A stretch of DNA of 64,000 nt. Source: Geoalkalibacter halelectricus (GTDB lineage Bacteria > Desulfobacterota > Desulfuromonadia > Desulfuromonadales > Geoalkalibacteraceae). Where the stretch lies: assembly GCF_025263685.1 (NCBI RefSeq), contig NZ_CP092109.1:2419001-2483000 (forward strand). Direction: 5' to 3'. This document shows, piece by piece, positions 47,168 through 55,544 of the stretch. The notes under the pieces were generated by a model. It saw nothing but the letters and a program-made list of their open reading frames with translations. It made no database searches and was not told the DNA's origin. Made by a program: the position numbers and the translations under genes. Within the stretch, counting starts at the first letter, position 1; every line of letters starts with the position of its first letter.

Positions 47168-48088
47168 CTAATCGCCCGGCAGGGGAATGAATTCCGTTTC
47201 CTCGGGTACCTGGGGGAAGCGTCCGGCTTTCCAGTCGGCCTTGGCTTTTTCGATCAACTCGCGGTGGGTTGCGACCAGATTCCACCACACCGTGCGTTTG
47301 CCCAGGGGCTTGCCGCCGATGAGCACCAGGCGGCTGTCCTGCTCGGCACTCAGGGCCACGCCCGATGTTGCGTCGAATACCGCCATCTGATGGGCGTTGA
47401 GGGTTGTGTCGCGCGCCTTGAGGCGACCTGAAACCACATAGACGGCACGCTCCTCGACCCCATCGGGCAGGGCGAATTCGGCACCTTTGGGGATTCGGGC
47501 CTCCAGGTAGAGGGTGGGGGAATAGGTCTTGACGGGTGAGCGCACGCCGAAGGCTTCGCCGATCATGATCCGCATGGAGACGCCCTGGGTTTCGAGGGTC
47601 GGCAACTGGTCGGCATCATAGTGGAAGAAGTTCGGCTCGATTTCCTCGTGCTCCTCGGGCAGGGCCACCCAGAGTTGCAGGGCGTGCAGATCGTGGCCGG
47701 TACGGCGCAGGTGGGGCGGCGTGCGCTCGGAGTGGACGATGCCGCGTCCCGCCGTCATCCAGTTGATCTCCGCGGGTTGGATGGACTGCACGTTGCCGAG
47801 GCTGTCGCGGTGCAGGATTTCACCCTCGAACAGATAGGTGATCGTCGCCAGCCCGATATGTGGGTGCGGGCGCACGTCGATGCCCGTGCCGGGCTCGAAC
47901 CGGACCGGCCCCAGGTGATCGAAAAAGACATAGGGGCCCACCGCCTTCAGCTCGTCGGAGGGCATCAGGCGGCGGACCCGAAACCCGCCCAGATCCTTTT
48001 CCTGGGGATCTAGCAGCGTGCGGATGGCCGAGCAGGGGCCGCAGGGACCGCGTTCGCAATGGGCATCGTCCGAGAAAAAATTGCTCAT
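47168..48088 (-). CDS. Pirin-family protein
   Basis: Bicupin of 306 residues. The N-terminal cupin carries the iron-site pattern RPHPHIGLATITY and, later, RGIVHSERTP (His and Glu ligands), followed by the Pirin_C domain (RLVLIGGKPLG). Bacterial pirins include quercetinase-like enzymes and regulators of pyruvate or TCA enzymes; the role here is not known. It has an unusual Cys-rich N-terminus (HCERGPCGPCSAI) before the conserved domain. The ATG has AAGGTC upstream. It is convergent with jetD and codirectional with the secreted Cys-rich gene 56 bp upstream. Confidence 0.9.
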   Translation of the reverse strand: MSNFFSDDAHCERGPCGPCSAIRTLLDPQEKDLGGFRVRRLMPSDELKAVGPYVFFDHLGPVRFEPGTGIDVRPHPHIGLATITYLFEGEILHRDSLGNVQSIQPAEINWMTAGRGIVHSERTPPHLRRTGHDLHALQLWVALPEEHEEIEPNFFHYDADQLPTLETQGVSMRIMIGEAFGVRSPVKTYSPTLYLEARIPKGAEFALPDGVEERAVYVVSGRLKARDTTLNAHQMAVFDATSGVALSAEQDSRLVLIGGKPLGKRTVWWNLVATHRELIEKAKADWKAGRFPQVPEETEFIPLPGD

Positions 48089-48144
48089 GGGCTGACCTTA
48101 AAAGTTGTTGGTGTTCGCTTGCCGGGGCGACTCGACACCGCTGC

Positions 48145-48516
48145 TCAATGGGTCACCGCGGCCATGTCCCGACCGCACACGCACTTACCGGAGTTCTGGC
48201 TGATGGCGACGCAGGGACAGGCGGGGCCGCAGGCGCAGGCATATTTGGCCAGGGTTTTGACGGTGCGTTTTTCCCCGGCGATCCGGATCACGGCTTCATT
48301 CTCGCCGACCTCGAGCACTTCCGCGCGCACCATGTCGCGGCCGCAGGTGCATTTCCCGTCTCTCTTGGCCAGGGTGTCGCAGGGGCAATTCACGCCGCAG
48401 CCGCAGGCATAGATTTGTTCGCCGACCTCGAGCGCCATGCGTGAGGGTTCGGCCGCGACGGCCGCCAGCGCCAGAGTCATAACCATAACAATTGCCGCCA
48501 ACAATGCCTTTTTCAT
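48145..48516 (-). CDS. Secreted Cys-rich tandem-repeat protein
   Basis: A 123-residue precursor: a Sec signal (about 1-21, ending AAVAAEP), then two 30-residue repeats. Repeat 1 contains ACGCGVNCPCDTLAKRDGKC followed by TCGRDM. Repeat 2 contains ACACGPACPCVAISQNSGKC followed by VCGRDM. The pattern is CxCGxxCPC-x10-CxCGRDM, with 12 Cys in total. Between them is a beta-like EVLEVGENEAVIRIAGEKRT. The spacing suggests metal or Fe-S-like binding in the periplasm; function not established. The ATG has AAAGGAGGT upstream. It lies about 8 kb from hgcAB, so a role in metal handling is possible but only inferred. Confidence 0.8.
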   Translation of the reverse strand: MKKALLAAIVMVMTLALAAVAAEPSRMALEVGEQIYACGCGVNCPCDTLAKRDGKCTCGRDMVRAEVLEVGENEAVIRIAGEKRTVKTLAKYACACGPACPCVAISQNSGKCVCGRDMAAVTH

Positions 48517-48660
48517 CGCTTCGACCTCCTTTGTGGTGGAAAAAGAAATTCTCGTTCGTTGACTTTACCGGCCCTTGCGCGGATTGCAAGTCGTGCTGAC
48601 TTTCACCGCCGTGGTAGAGTTGAGGCGAGATCAGGTGCATATCGGCTAGGGAGCGAGAGG

Positions 48661-49632
48661 ATGATAGCGGCGCTGTTTGCGGTTCTGTTCGGCTTGGCGC
48701 TAATGGTGTGGAGCGCGGATCGCTTCGTGGAGGGTGCCGCTTCCACGGCGCGTCATTTCGGCATGTCGCCGCTGCTCATCGGCATGCTGATCGTCGGCTT
48801 CGGCACCTCGGCTCCCGAGATGCTGGTGTCGGCCATTTCGGCTTACCAGGGCAATCCGGGCATCGCGCTGGGCAATGCCTACGGCTCCAACATCACCAAC
48901 ATCGCCCTGATTCTGGGCCTTACGGCGCTGATTCGTCCCCTGGCGGTTTCCTCCCAAGTGCTGCGCAAGGAGTTGCCGATTCTTGCCGCGGTCACGGCCC
49001 TGGCCGCCTGGCAGCTTCGGGACGGCGCCGTCAGCCGCTTGGATGCCTGGATTCTGCTGGGCGTGTTTGCCGCCCTGATGGCGTGGACCCTGGTGCAGGG
49101 CAGGCGGGCACAAAGCGATGCCCTGGACGGGCAGATGGAAGAAAAACTCGCCGCCGATCTTATGTCTCTCAATCGGGCGCTTCTGTGGCTCGGCGTCGGA
49201 TTGGTCCTTCTGATTCTGGCGTCGCGCGTCCTGGTGTGGGGTGCGGTGACCATCGCCCGTGACTTCGGCGTCAGCGACCTCGTGATCGGGCTGACCATTG
49301 TAGCGGTTGGAACCTCCCTGCCGGAACTGGCATCCTCGATCATCGCGGCGCGCAAGGGCGAGCACGACATCGCCCTGGGCAATATCCTCGGCTCCAATCT
49401 GTTCAACACCTTGGCGGTGGTGGGTATTGCCGGGGTGATTCATCCCATGAGCGTGGGTCCCGAGGTGCTGTATCGCGATGTCGTGGTCATGGCCCTGCTG
49501 ACCCTTTCGCTTTTTGCCCTCGGCTACGGTTTTCGCGGGGCCGGGCGCATCAATCGCCTCGAAGGTGCGCTGCTGCTGGCGGCCTACCTGGGCTATGTCG
49601 TTTTTCTGCTGGCGTCGGTCGTCGGCGGGTGA
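48661..49632 (+). CDS. Calcium/cation antiporter (YrbG/CaxA-like)
   Basis: Na+/Ca2+ exchanger-family membrane protein, 323 residues from the ATG at 48661, with ten predicted helices. The alpha-1 repeat is GFGTSAPEMLVSAISAY followed by GNAYGSNITNIALILG; the alpha-2 repeat is AVGTSLPELASSIIAA followed by GNILGSNLFNTLAVVG. The two Glu of GTSAPE/GTSLPE are present. It likely extrudes calcium in exchange for protons or sodium. The start has GAGAGG upstream; the longer frame from 48559 reads through the divergent promoter region and is not used. Confidence 0.92.
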   Translation: MIAALFAVLFGLALMVWSADRFVEGAASTARHFGMSPLLIGMLIVGFGTSAPEMLVSAISAYQGNPGIALGNAYGSNITNIALILGLTALIRPLAVSSQVLRKELPILAAVTALAAWQLRDGAVSRLDAWILLGVFAALMAWTLVQGRRAQSDALDGQMEEKLAADLMSLNRALLWLGVGLVLLILASRVLVWGAVTIARDFGVSDLVIGLTIVAVGTSLPELASSIIAARKGEHDIALGNILGSNLFNTLAVVGIAGVIHPMSVGPEVLYRDVVVMALLTLSLFALGYGFRGAGRINRLEGALLLAAYLGYVVFLLASVVGG

Positions 49633-49978
49633 GGTTCGGGCGAGGGGCGGCGGCGATGGTTTTGTGCCGGCAGGGTCGGGCAGGGCAAAAAAAATCCCCG
49701 TTCACGGAGGGGGTGTGAACGGGGTAATGACCGCCTCTCGGCGATCGTAGATGGCTTTTTTTACCAAGGATGAATTTCTCGGTCAAGTTAAAATTTCGCA
49801 ACTGTTCAGCATGGGGGTTGCGACCCCACGCCGGACGGATAGATACATTCTTGAAGAATCTCGCCACCAATTCTTGCCGGCTGTGCGTAGCGTCTCGGGC
49901 GTTCAGGGAAAAAACAAAGGGCGAAAACACCTTGAAGTATTCTCGCCCGGGTTGGGTCCTCAGTCGTTTCGAGGGGGA
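49633..49978. other. Intergenic region with a minus-strand terminator
   Basis: No recognised gene in about 345 bp. Frames crossing it have no family motifs. A hairpin near 49696-49724 is annotated separately. An 11-base AACTGTTCAGC (about 49800-49810) is also present, inverted, near 29646-29656; too short to call a repeat. Confidence 0.5.
49688..49724 (-). terminator. Rho-independent terminator for minus-strand transcription
   Basis: CCCCGTTCAC (49696-49705) pairs with GTGAACGGGG (49715-49724) across a G-rich 9-base loop. On the minus strand it is followed by A and then eight T residues (49688-49695 region). It probably ends the transcript of the small membrane protein 250 bp away, and may also act as a barrier to antiporter transcripts. 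Confidence 0.75.
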
Positions 49979-50188
49979 TTAGTTGAGTTGCTGGTGTCCC
50001 TGCATGATGCCTCTGGCTACGCCGATGAGGACCAGGAAGGCCGGAGCAAACTGGCCGACGATGACCAGGCCGAAGAATCCGATGAAGGCCCAGACCAGGA
50101 TGCCGCTGTGTTCGGCGCCGCCGGCGGCGAAAGCAGGGGAAGCAAAGCTGAGCAGCAGGGCGAGAGAGGTCAACAGAGTCGCTTTCAT
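49979..50188 (-). CDS. Small membrane protein with signal-like N-terminus
   Basis: A 69-residue protein beginning MKATLLTSLALLLSFASPAFAAGG, a typical signal peptide ending near residue 22. It is followed by one long hydrophobic segment (about 29-58, LVWAFIGFFGLVIVGQFAPAFLVLIG) and a short polar tail. AAGGAGG lies 6 nt before the ATG, supporting a real gene. No family recognised. It resembles the short membrane subunits seen near respiratory or envelope genes, but no such partner is adjacent; lexA is divergent 418 bp away. Confidence 0.75.
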   Translation of the reverse strand: MKATLLTSLALLLSFASPAFAAGGAEHSGILVWAFIGFFGLVIVGQFAPAFLVLIGVARGIMQGHQQLN

Positions 50189-50605
50189 GGTAGTCCTCCT
50201 TTTTTGGGGTTATCCAGCGAGTGGCGAAGTCCACTGTGCTTTGTGCGTCTTTTGTCTTTTTATACAGCATCAGGCGTGCCAACTTCTGGCCAGCTCTTCT
50301 AAAAGAGCGTATAGTGCTAGAAACATTGAGAAAAATTTTTTTGAGGCGAATCCTGCCGCGACCGTTCGCTATCTGGTGAAAATAATTTTTTCATACAGAA
50401 AAAATCCATCTCAATGAGATGACATGCCCACTCTTTTCCTCTAATTATCTGAAAATACTTGCGAAGATGATGTTTTTCCGAGTGTATGAATTCTTCATGC
50501 GGTGCATGGAGAAAACATCTCGGCCTGCATTATTTCTCATTTTTCCCACCTTGACATACGCAAAACTTACGCATATCGTGGAGCCATCGCAAGGAGGTGG
50601 TTGCC
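50189..50605. other. AT-rich divergent promoter region upstream of lexA
   Basis: Markedly more AT-rich than flanking genes (A/T runs around 50325-50410). No convincing gene. It should hold promoters for the small membrane protein and for the lexA operon; the lexA candidate is listed separately. Confidence 0.5.
50551..50579 (+). promoter_or_regulatory. lexA operon promoter with TACGCA direct repeats
   Basis: TTGACA (50551-50556), then TACGCA (50557-50562) and TACGCA (50568-50573), 11 bp apart in direct order within the 17-bp spacer, then a weak TATCGT (50574-50579) in the -10 position. The repeats lie where an autorepressor would block polymerase. Direct-repeat LexA boxes are known in other proteobacteria (GTTC-N7-GTTC); this exact motif as LexA operator is inference. 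Confidence 0.45.
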
Positions 50606-51214
50606 ATGAGTCCCCTGACGCCCAAACAAAAAGCCCTGCTTGATTTCATCGTCGCCTTCAACGAGCGCGAAGGCTATCCGCCTTCGCAGCAGGAAATCGC
50701 CAAAGCCTTCGGGTTTCGCTCCCTGGGCACGGTGCAGAACTACCTGGTGCGTTTGGAGCGCGAAGGCGCCCTGACCAAGGACTGGAACGCCAAGCGCGGC
50801 CTGCGGGTGTTGCGGCCTCAGGTGCGCCCCCAGGCCCTGGAGCTGCCCCTGGCGGGGATCGTCGCCGCGGGCAAACCCATCGAGGCGGTCAGCAATCCCG
50901 ATACCATCGAGGTGCCGGCGTCCATGGTCGGCGCGGGTGAAAACTTCGTGCTGCGCGTGCAGGGCGATTCCATGATCGGCGACGGCATTCTCGATGGTGA
51001 TTTCGTGGTGGTGCGCAAGCAGCCCCACGCCGAATCGGGGCAGACCGTGGTTGCCCTGATTCGCGGCGAGGCCACCGTCAAGCGCCTGGTGCGCAAGGCC
51101 GGGCGCGTCGAGCTGCATCCGGCCAACCCGAGCATGCAGCCCTGGGTGGTGTCCGGCGAGGAGGATTTCCGCATCGAGGGGGTGGTGGTCGGAGTCATCC
51201 GGCACTGCCTGTAA
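50606..51214 (+). CDS. lexA: LexA repressor
   Basis: SOS repressor, 202 residues, dimeric and cytoplasmic. The N-terminal winged helix has PPSQQEIAKAFGF and TVQNYLVRLEREG. The self-cleavage site is Ala88-Gly89 in LAGIVAAGKP. The catalytic dyad is Ser122 (QGDSMIGDG) and Lys159 (EATVKR). All elements for RecA-stimulated autocleavage are intact. The ATG at 50606 follows AGGAGG by 8 nt; three extra in-frame codons upstream are excluded. It heads the lexA-imuB-dnaE2 operon, 6 bp before imuB, so it probably represses its own cassette. It may be a second LexA beside a housekeeping one elsewhere. Confidence 0.95.
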   Translation: MSPLTPKQKALLDFIVAFNEREGYPPSQQEIAKAFGFRSLGTVQNYLVRLEREGALTKDWNAKRGLRVLRPQVRPQALELPLAGIVAAGKPIEAVSNPDTIEVPASMVGAGENFVLRVQGDSMIGDGILDGDFVVVRKQPHAESGQTVVALIRGEATVKRLVRKAGRVELHPANPSMQPWVVSGEEDFRIEGVVVGVIRHCL

Positions 51215-51220
51215 GCCGTC

Positions 51221-52387
51221 ATGGAGCGCGATATCCTGCACCTGGCCGTTCCGGCCTTCGCCGTCTCCCTGGCGCGGGTGGTCGATGCCTCCCTGCGTGA
51301 GCGTCCGGTGGCCGTCGCGGCCGGACATTCAGAGCGCGCGTTGTTGCAATGCGTCTCGCACGAGGCGGCGGCCGAGGGTCTGCACGAGGGCATGCCCGTG
51401 CATCGCGCCAAACGCATCTGCCCCGCCTTGCAGCTTTTGCTCCCCGACCCGCGACTGCTGGCGCGCGGCAACCGGGCTTTGCTCGAACTGGTGAGCGGTT
51501 ACTCGCCGCTGGTTGAACCCAACGTCGGTGGTCGCCTGTTTCTCGATCTGACCGGTTGCCGGCGGTTGCTCGGGCCGGGGCGCGACGTGGCGGCCCGCCT
51601 GGAAAAAGAGATGGCGCGCCGCCTGCGTTTGACCGGCACCGTGGGGGTGGCGGGCAACAAACTGGTGGCGCGTATCGCCGCAGGCTGCCTGGAGCGCCCC
51701 GGCGTGTGCGATGTGCTGCGCGGCGCCGAGCGCAGTTTTATCGCTCCGCTGCCGGTCGCGGTTCTGCCGGGTATTGGCCCGGCGCGGCAGGCGGCGCTGC
51801 TGCGTGATCTCAATCTGCGCTTCGTGCAGGAGCTTGCCGCCTTGTCCGCGCCGCAGCTGCGGCTGGTCGTCGGTCCCTTCGCGCCGCTTCTGCACCAGCG
51901 GGCCAACGGCATCGATCCGAGTCCCGTGCGCCCGCCGCAAGCAGCCCGCGAAGTGGTCGAGGAGAGTTTTCTTGCGCGTGAGGATAACGACGACGAGGTG
52001 CTGCTCGCCGAACTCTGCCGTCTGGCGGAGACCTGCGGACAGCGCCTGCGCCGTTTGGGTCGCGGGGCCGGCGAGCTGCGTCTCGGCCTTGTTTATGTCG
52101 ACGGGGTGAGCAGCAAGCGGGGGGTGGTTTTCGCCGCGCCGCGCGATCAGGATCTGGATCTCTACGCCGCCGCCGAGGCTTTGTTTCAAGCAGCCTGCGA
52201 GCGGCGCGTGCGGGTCAGGGGGCTGCGCCTGGAATGCGCGCGGCTCAGTGCCGCCGCCGCGCAGATCGAGCTGTTCGCCACAACCGGCCCTTCGCCCCGC
52301 CAGGTTTCCTTGCAGCGATCCCTCGATCAGTTGCGCGCCAAATACGGCATGGCGGCCGTGCAACGTGGTCGCGCCCTGTCCGCATGA
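51221..52387 (+). CDS. imuB: ImuB-like, catalytically inactive Y-family polymerase
   Basis: Accessory scaffold of the error-prone mutasome, 388 residues with the Y-family (IMS) fold. The three catalytic acidic residues are lost. The usual HxDMDxF pattern reads HLAVPAF (Ala9, Pro11), and the usual SLDEAYLD reads VGGRLFLD (Gly104, Arg105). It retains the helix-hairpin-helix-like VLPGIGPARQAALLRDL. Near residues 348-352 is QIELF, matching the beta-clamp-binding pentapeptide. In Pseudomonas, Caulobacter and Mycobacterium, ImuB recruits DnaE2 to the clamp. It overlaps dnaE2 by 4 bp (ATGA). No ImuA gene is adjacent. Confidence 0.88.
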   Translation: MERDILHLAVPAFAVSLARVVDASLRERPVAVAAGHSERALLQCVSHEAAAEGLHEGMPVHRAKRICPALQLLLPDPRLLARGNRALLELVSGYSPLVEPNVGGRLFLDLTGCRRLLGPGRDVAARLEKEMARRLRLTGTVGVAGNKLVARIAAGCLERPGVCDVLRGAERSFIAPLPVAVLPGIGPARQAALLRDLNLRFVQELAALSAPQLRLVVGPFAPLLHQRANGIDPSPVRPPQAAREVVEESFLAREDNDDEVLLAELCRLAETCGQRLRRLGRGAGELRLGLVYVDGVSSKRGVVFAAPRDQDLDLYAAAEALFQAACERRVRVRGLRLECARLSAAAAQIELFATTGPSPRQVSLQRSLDQLRAKYGMAAVQRGRALSA

Positions 52388-55374
52388 GCTACGCGCCCCT
52401 GCATGTGCACTCCGCTTTCTCCCCCCAGTGGGGCGTGCGCTCCGTGGAGGATCTCTGCGCCGCGGCCCGCGCTCTGGGCCTCAAGCATCTGGCCCTCACC
52501 GATCGCAACGGCCTCTACGGCGTGCCGCATTTTCTCGCCGCTGCCCGAGCGCAGGGCCTGATTCCCCTCATCGGCGCCGAAGCCAAAAAGGGCGCGCAGC
52601 GGGCGGTGCTGCTGGCGCAAAACGCCGAAGGCTATGCCAACCTTTGTCGTCTGCTCTCGGATCTTCACTGTCGCGAGGATTTCGATCTGGCGCAAAGTCT
52701 GCGCGCTCTGCGGCGCGGCCTGACGATACTCAGCGACGATGCCGCCGTTCTCGCCCCCCTGCGGCGGCAGGATCGCGCCGATCTCTACGTGGAACTCTCC
52801 CCCGGCCACCAGATGCACCGCGCCCTGGCCCTTTCCCGCGAGCTGGGCCTGCCGCCCGCGGCCACCAGCCGCGCGGTGCTGCTGGAGGCCGAGGATTACG
52901 AGGTGCACCGGGTGCTGCGCGCCATCGCCCTCAACACCAAGCTCGGCCGGCTGCCGTCTGACGAGTCGGCGGGGGAGGGCGACCGGCTGCTTTCGGCGCG
53001 CGCGCTGGCCGATTTCTTCCCCCATTGCCCGCAGGCCCTGGACAACACCCTGCGCATCGCGGCGAGCTGTCGCGGCGACTGGGATTTCTCCGCCACCATC
53101 TTTCCCGCCTTCCGCGGCCTGGCCGACGGCGAGGCCTTCGCCCAACTCGAAGCCAGGGCCCGGAGGGGCGCCCTGTGGCGCTACGGGCAAATGAGCGCGC
53201 GCGTCGAAGAGCGCCTGCAGCGGGAACTCAGGCTGATCCGCGACAAGGGTTTCGCGCACTACTTTCTGGTCGTCGAAGAGATCGCCAAGCAGTCGCCGCG
53301 CACCTGCGGGCGGGGCAGCGCCGCCGCTTCCCTGGTGGCCTACTGTCTGGGGATTACACACGTTGATCCGATAGCTTACAATCTTTTCTTCGAGCGATTT
53401 CTTAACGAAGGGCGGCTTGATCCTCCGGATATCGACATTGATTTTCCCTGGGACGAACGCGACGCCATTCTCGATTTCGCCTTCCAGCGCTACGGTGCAC
53501 GGCGCGCGGCCATGGTCGCCAACCAGGTGGGCTTCAAGGGGCGCTCATCCCTGCGCGAGGTGGCCAAGGTTTTCGGTTTTCCGGAGGGCGAGATCAAGGA
53601 CGTGACCGCGCGGCTCTCGCATTACTGCACGGCGGGGCGCGCGGCTGCGGCCATGGATCGCGATCCGCAGTTCCAGGGCGAGACCCTGAGCGAGGACTGG
53701 CGCCGGGTGCTGGCTTTGGCGGGGCGTCTTGACGGACAGTTGCGCCATCTCTCCCTGCATTGCGGCGGCCTGGTGGTGGTGCCCGATGAGATCCGCCGCT
53801 ACGTGCCCGTGGAAGTCTCGGCCAAGGGGCTGCCGCTCATTCAGTGGGAAAAGGATCAGGCCGAGGCCGCCGGGCTGGTCAAGATCGACATCCTCGGCAA
53901 CCGTTCCCTGGCGGTAATCCGTGACGCCCTGGCGGCGGTCAAGGAGCACACCGGACGCGAGATCGACTATGCCGCCTGGCGTCCCCTGGACGATGCGCGC
54001 ACCCGCGAGCTGCTGTGCGCGGGCGAAACCATGGGCTGCTTCTACATCGAGTCGCCCGCCACCCGCCAACTGCTCAAGCGTATGTTCGGCGAGGGCCGAA
54101 CAACGGATGCCGACGATCTTTTCGAGCACCTGGTGATGGCGTCTTCCATCATCCGCCCGGCGGCCAACGTCTTTATCCGCGAGTTCGTCGCGCGCCTGCG
54201 CGGCAAGCCCTGGTCTTGCGCGCATCCTCTGCTTGACGAGGTGCTGCGGGAAACCTACGGTCTGGCCGTCTATCAGGAGCAGATCACCCAGGTGGCCATG
54301 GCGTTGGCCGATTTCACGGCCTTTGAGGGCGATCAGCTGCGCAAGATCATCAGCAAGAAACACAAGGCGCAAACCCTCAGGGATTATCACGCCAAATTCC
54401 TTGACGGCGGGCGCCGCAAGGGGGTAGGGAAAGAAATTCTCAACCAGATCTGGGCGCAGATTCTCTCCTTTTCCGGCTACTCCTTCTGCAAGCCGCACTC
54501 GGCCTCCTACGCTCTGGTCAGTTGCAAATCGGCCTGGCTCAAGGCCAACTACCCGGCAGAGTTCATGGCGGCGGTGATCTCCAACCAGGGCGGCTTCTAC
54601 AGCCCTCTGGCCTACATTTCCGAGGCGCGACGGCTGGGCCTTGCGGTGCTGCCGCCGGACATCAACGCCGCGGATCTTGCCTACAGCGGTCGTGCTGGAG
54701 GCCTGCGCGTCGGTTTCATGCAGATTCAGGGACTGTCGCGCGCCGCCGTCGCCGCCCTGCTTGCCGAGCGTCGCCGGGGCGGCCTGTATCGCGGGTTTGA
54801 GGATTTTCTGCGGCGCGTGCGCATGGACGTCGCCGATGTGCGCCTGCTGATCAAGGCCGGCTGTTTCGATGCCCTCGAAGGCAAGCAGCGGCGCCCGGCA
54901 TTGCTGTGGGCACTGCTCGCGCACCGCCATGCCGCGCCCGGCGCCTCGCTGTTCGACGAGGCGCCTCCGGAGTTGCCGACGCCGCCGCCCTACGACGACC
55001 GGCAGGTCATCGCCCAAGAACTTGAAACCCTCGGACTGCTAATCTCCTGTCATCCCCTGGCGCTCCACCGGTACGCCATCGCGCGGCTCAAGCCGGTGTC
55101 CGCCGCGCGCATGGGCGCATGGACGAATCGCTACGTCACCATGATCGGCTGGTGGGTTACGGGCAAGACGGTGCAGGACAAGGACGGCCGCCCCATGGAG
55201 TTCGTCTCCTTTGAAGACACCACGGGGCTCTTCGACGCCACTTTTTTTCCCCAGGCCTATGCACGGTTTTGCCGAAAACTCTCGCGTCTGCGTCCCTACG
55301 TGCTCAAGGGCAGGGTCGAGGAGGAGTTCGGCGTGGCGACCCTGACGGTGGAATGGGTGGGATTTCTGGAGTGA
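52384..55374 (+). CDS. dnaE2: Error-prone DNA polymerase III alpha-type subunit (DnaE2)
   Basis: Translesion replicase induced by DNA damage; 996 residues, shorter than replicative DnaE (about 1160). The PHP domain starts LHVHSAFSPQWG, then ALTDRNGLYG. Palm: CGRGSAAASLVAYCLGITHVD, and PPDIDIDFPWDERD with the catalytic Asp pair near residues 349-353. Fingers: CKPHSASYALVSCKSAWLK. A C-terminal OB fold (about 900-990) contains TVQDKDGRPMEFVSFED. The replicative C-terminal tau-binding domain is absent, as in DnaE2. The ATG at 52384 overlaps the imuB stop; upstream in-frame codons lie inside imuB. Confidence 0.93.
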   Translation: MSYAPLHVHSAFSPQWGVRSVEDLCAAARALGLKHLALTDRNGLYGVPHFLAAARAQGLIPLIGAEAKKGAQRAVLLAQNAEGYANLCRLLSDLHCREDFDLAQSLRALRRGLTILSDDAAVLAPLRRQDRADLYVELSPGHQMHRALALSRELGLPPAATSRAVLLEAEDYEVHRVLRAIALNTKLGRLPSDESAGEGDRLLSARALADFFPHCPQALDNTLRIAASCRGDWDFSATIFPAFRGLADGEAFAQLEARARRGALWRYGQMSARVEERLQRELRLIRDKGFAHYFLVVEEIAKQSPRTCGRGSAAASLVAYCLGITHVDPIAYNLFFERFLNEGRLDPPDIDIDFPWDERDAILDFAFQRYGARRAAMVANQVGFKGRSSLREVAKVFGFPEGEIKDVTARLSHYCTAGRAAAAMDRDPQFQGETLSEDWRRVLALAGRLDGQLRHLSLHCGGLVVVPDEIRRYVPVEVSAKGLPLIQWEKDQAEAAGLVKIDILGNRSLAVIRDALAAVKEHTGREIDYAAWRPLDDARTRELLCAGETMGCFYIESPATRQLLKRMFGEGRTTDADDLFEHLVMASSIIRPAANVFIREFVARLRGKPWSCAHPLLDEVLRETYGLAVYQEQITQVAMALADFTAFEGDQLRKIISKKHKAQTLRDYHAKFLDGGRRKGVGKEILNQIWAQILSFSGYSFCKPHSASYALVSCKSAWLKANYPAEFMAAVISNQGGFYSPLAYISEARRLGLAVLPPDINAADLAYSGRAGGLRVGFMQIQGLSRAAVAALLAERRRGGLYRGFEDFLRRVRMDVADVRLLIKAGCFDALEGKQRRPALLWALLAHRHAAPGASLFDEAPPELPTPPPYDDRQVIAQELETLGLLISCHPLALHRYAIARLKPVSAARMGAWTNRYVTMIGWWVTGKTVQDKDGRPMEFVSFEDTTGLFDATFFPQAYARFCRKLSRLRPYVLKGRVEEEFGVATLTVEWVGFLE

Positions 55375-55544
55375 TGAACCGCGCCTCCGGGGCAAGAATT
55401 GCCCCCGCGAGCGGCGCTGTTATAGTTGCTGTAACTGGTCGGCACGGGGTCGCAACTCCCATGGCAAGGGGCGCTTTTCGCCGTCCATGGTCGCTGCGAT
55501 CCCACAAACACCAATGAATAAGCTGATTAGCAGGAGGTGCGGAT

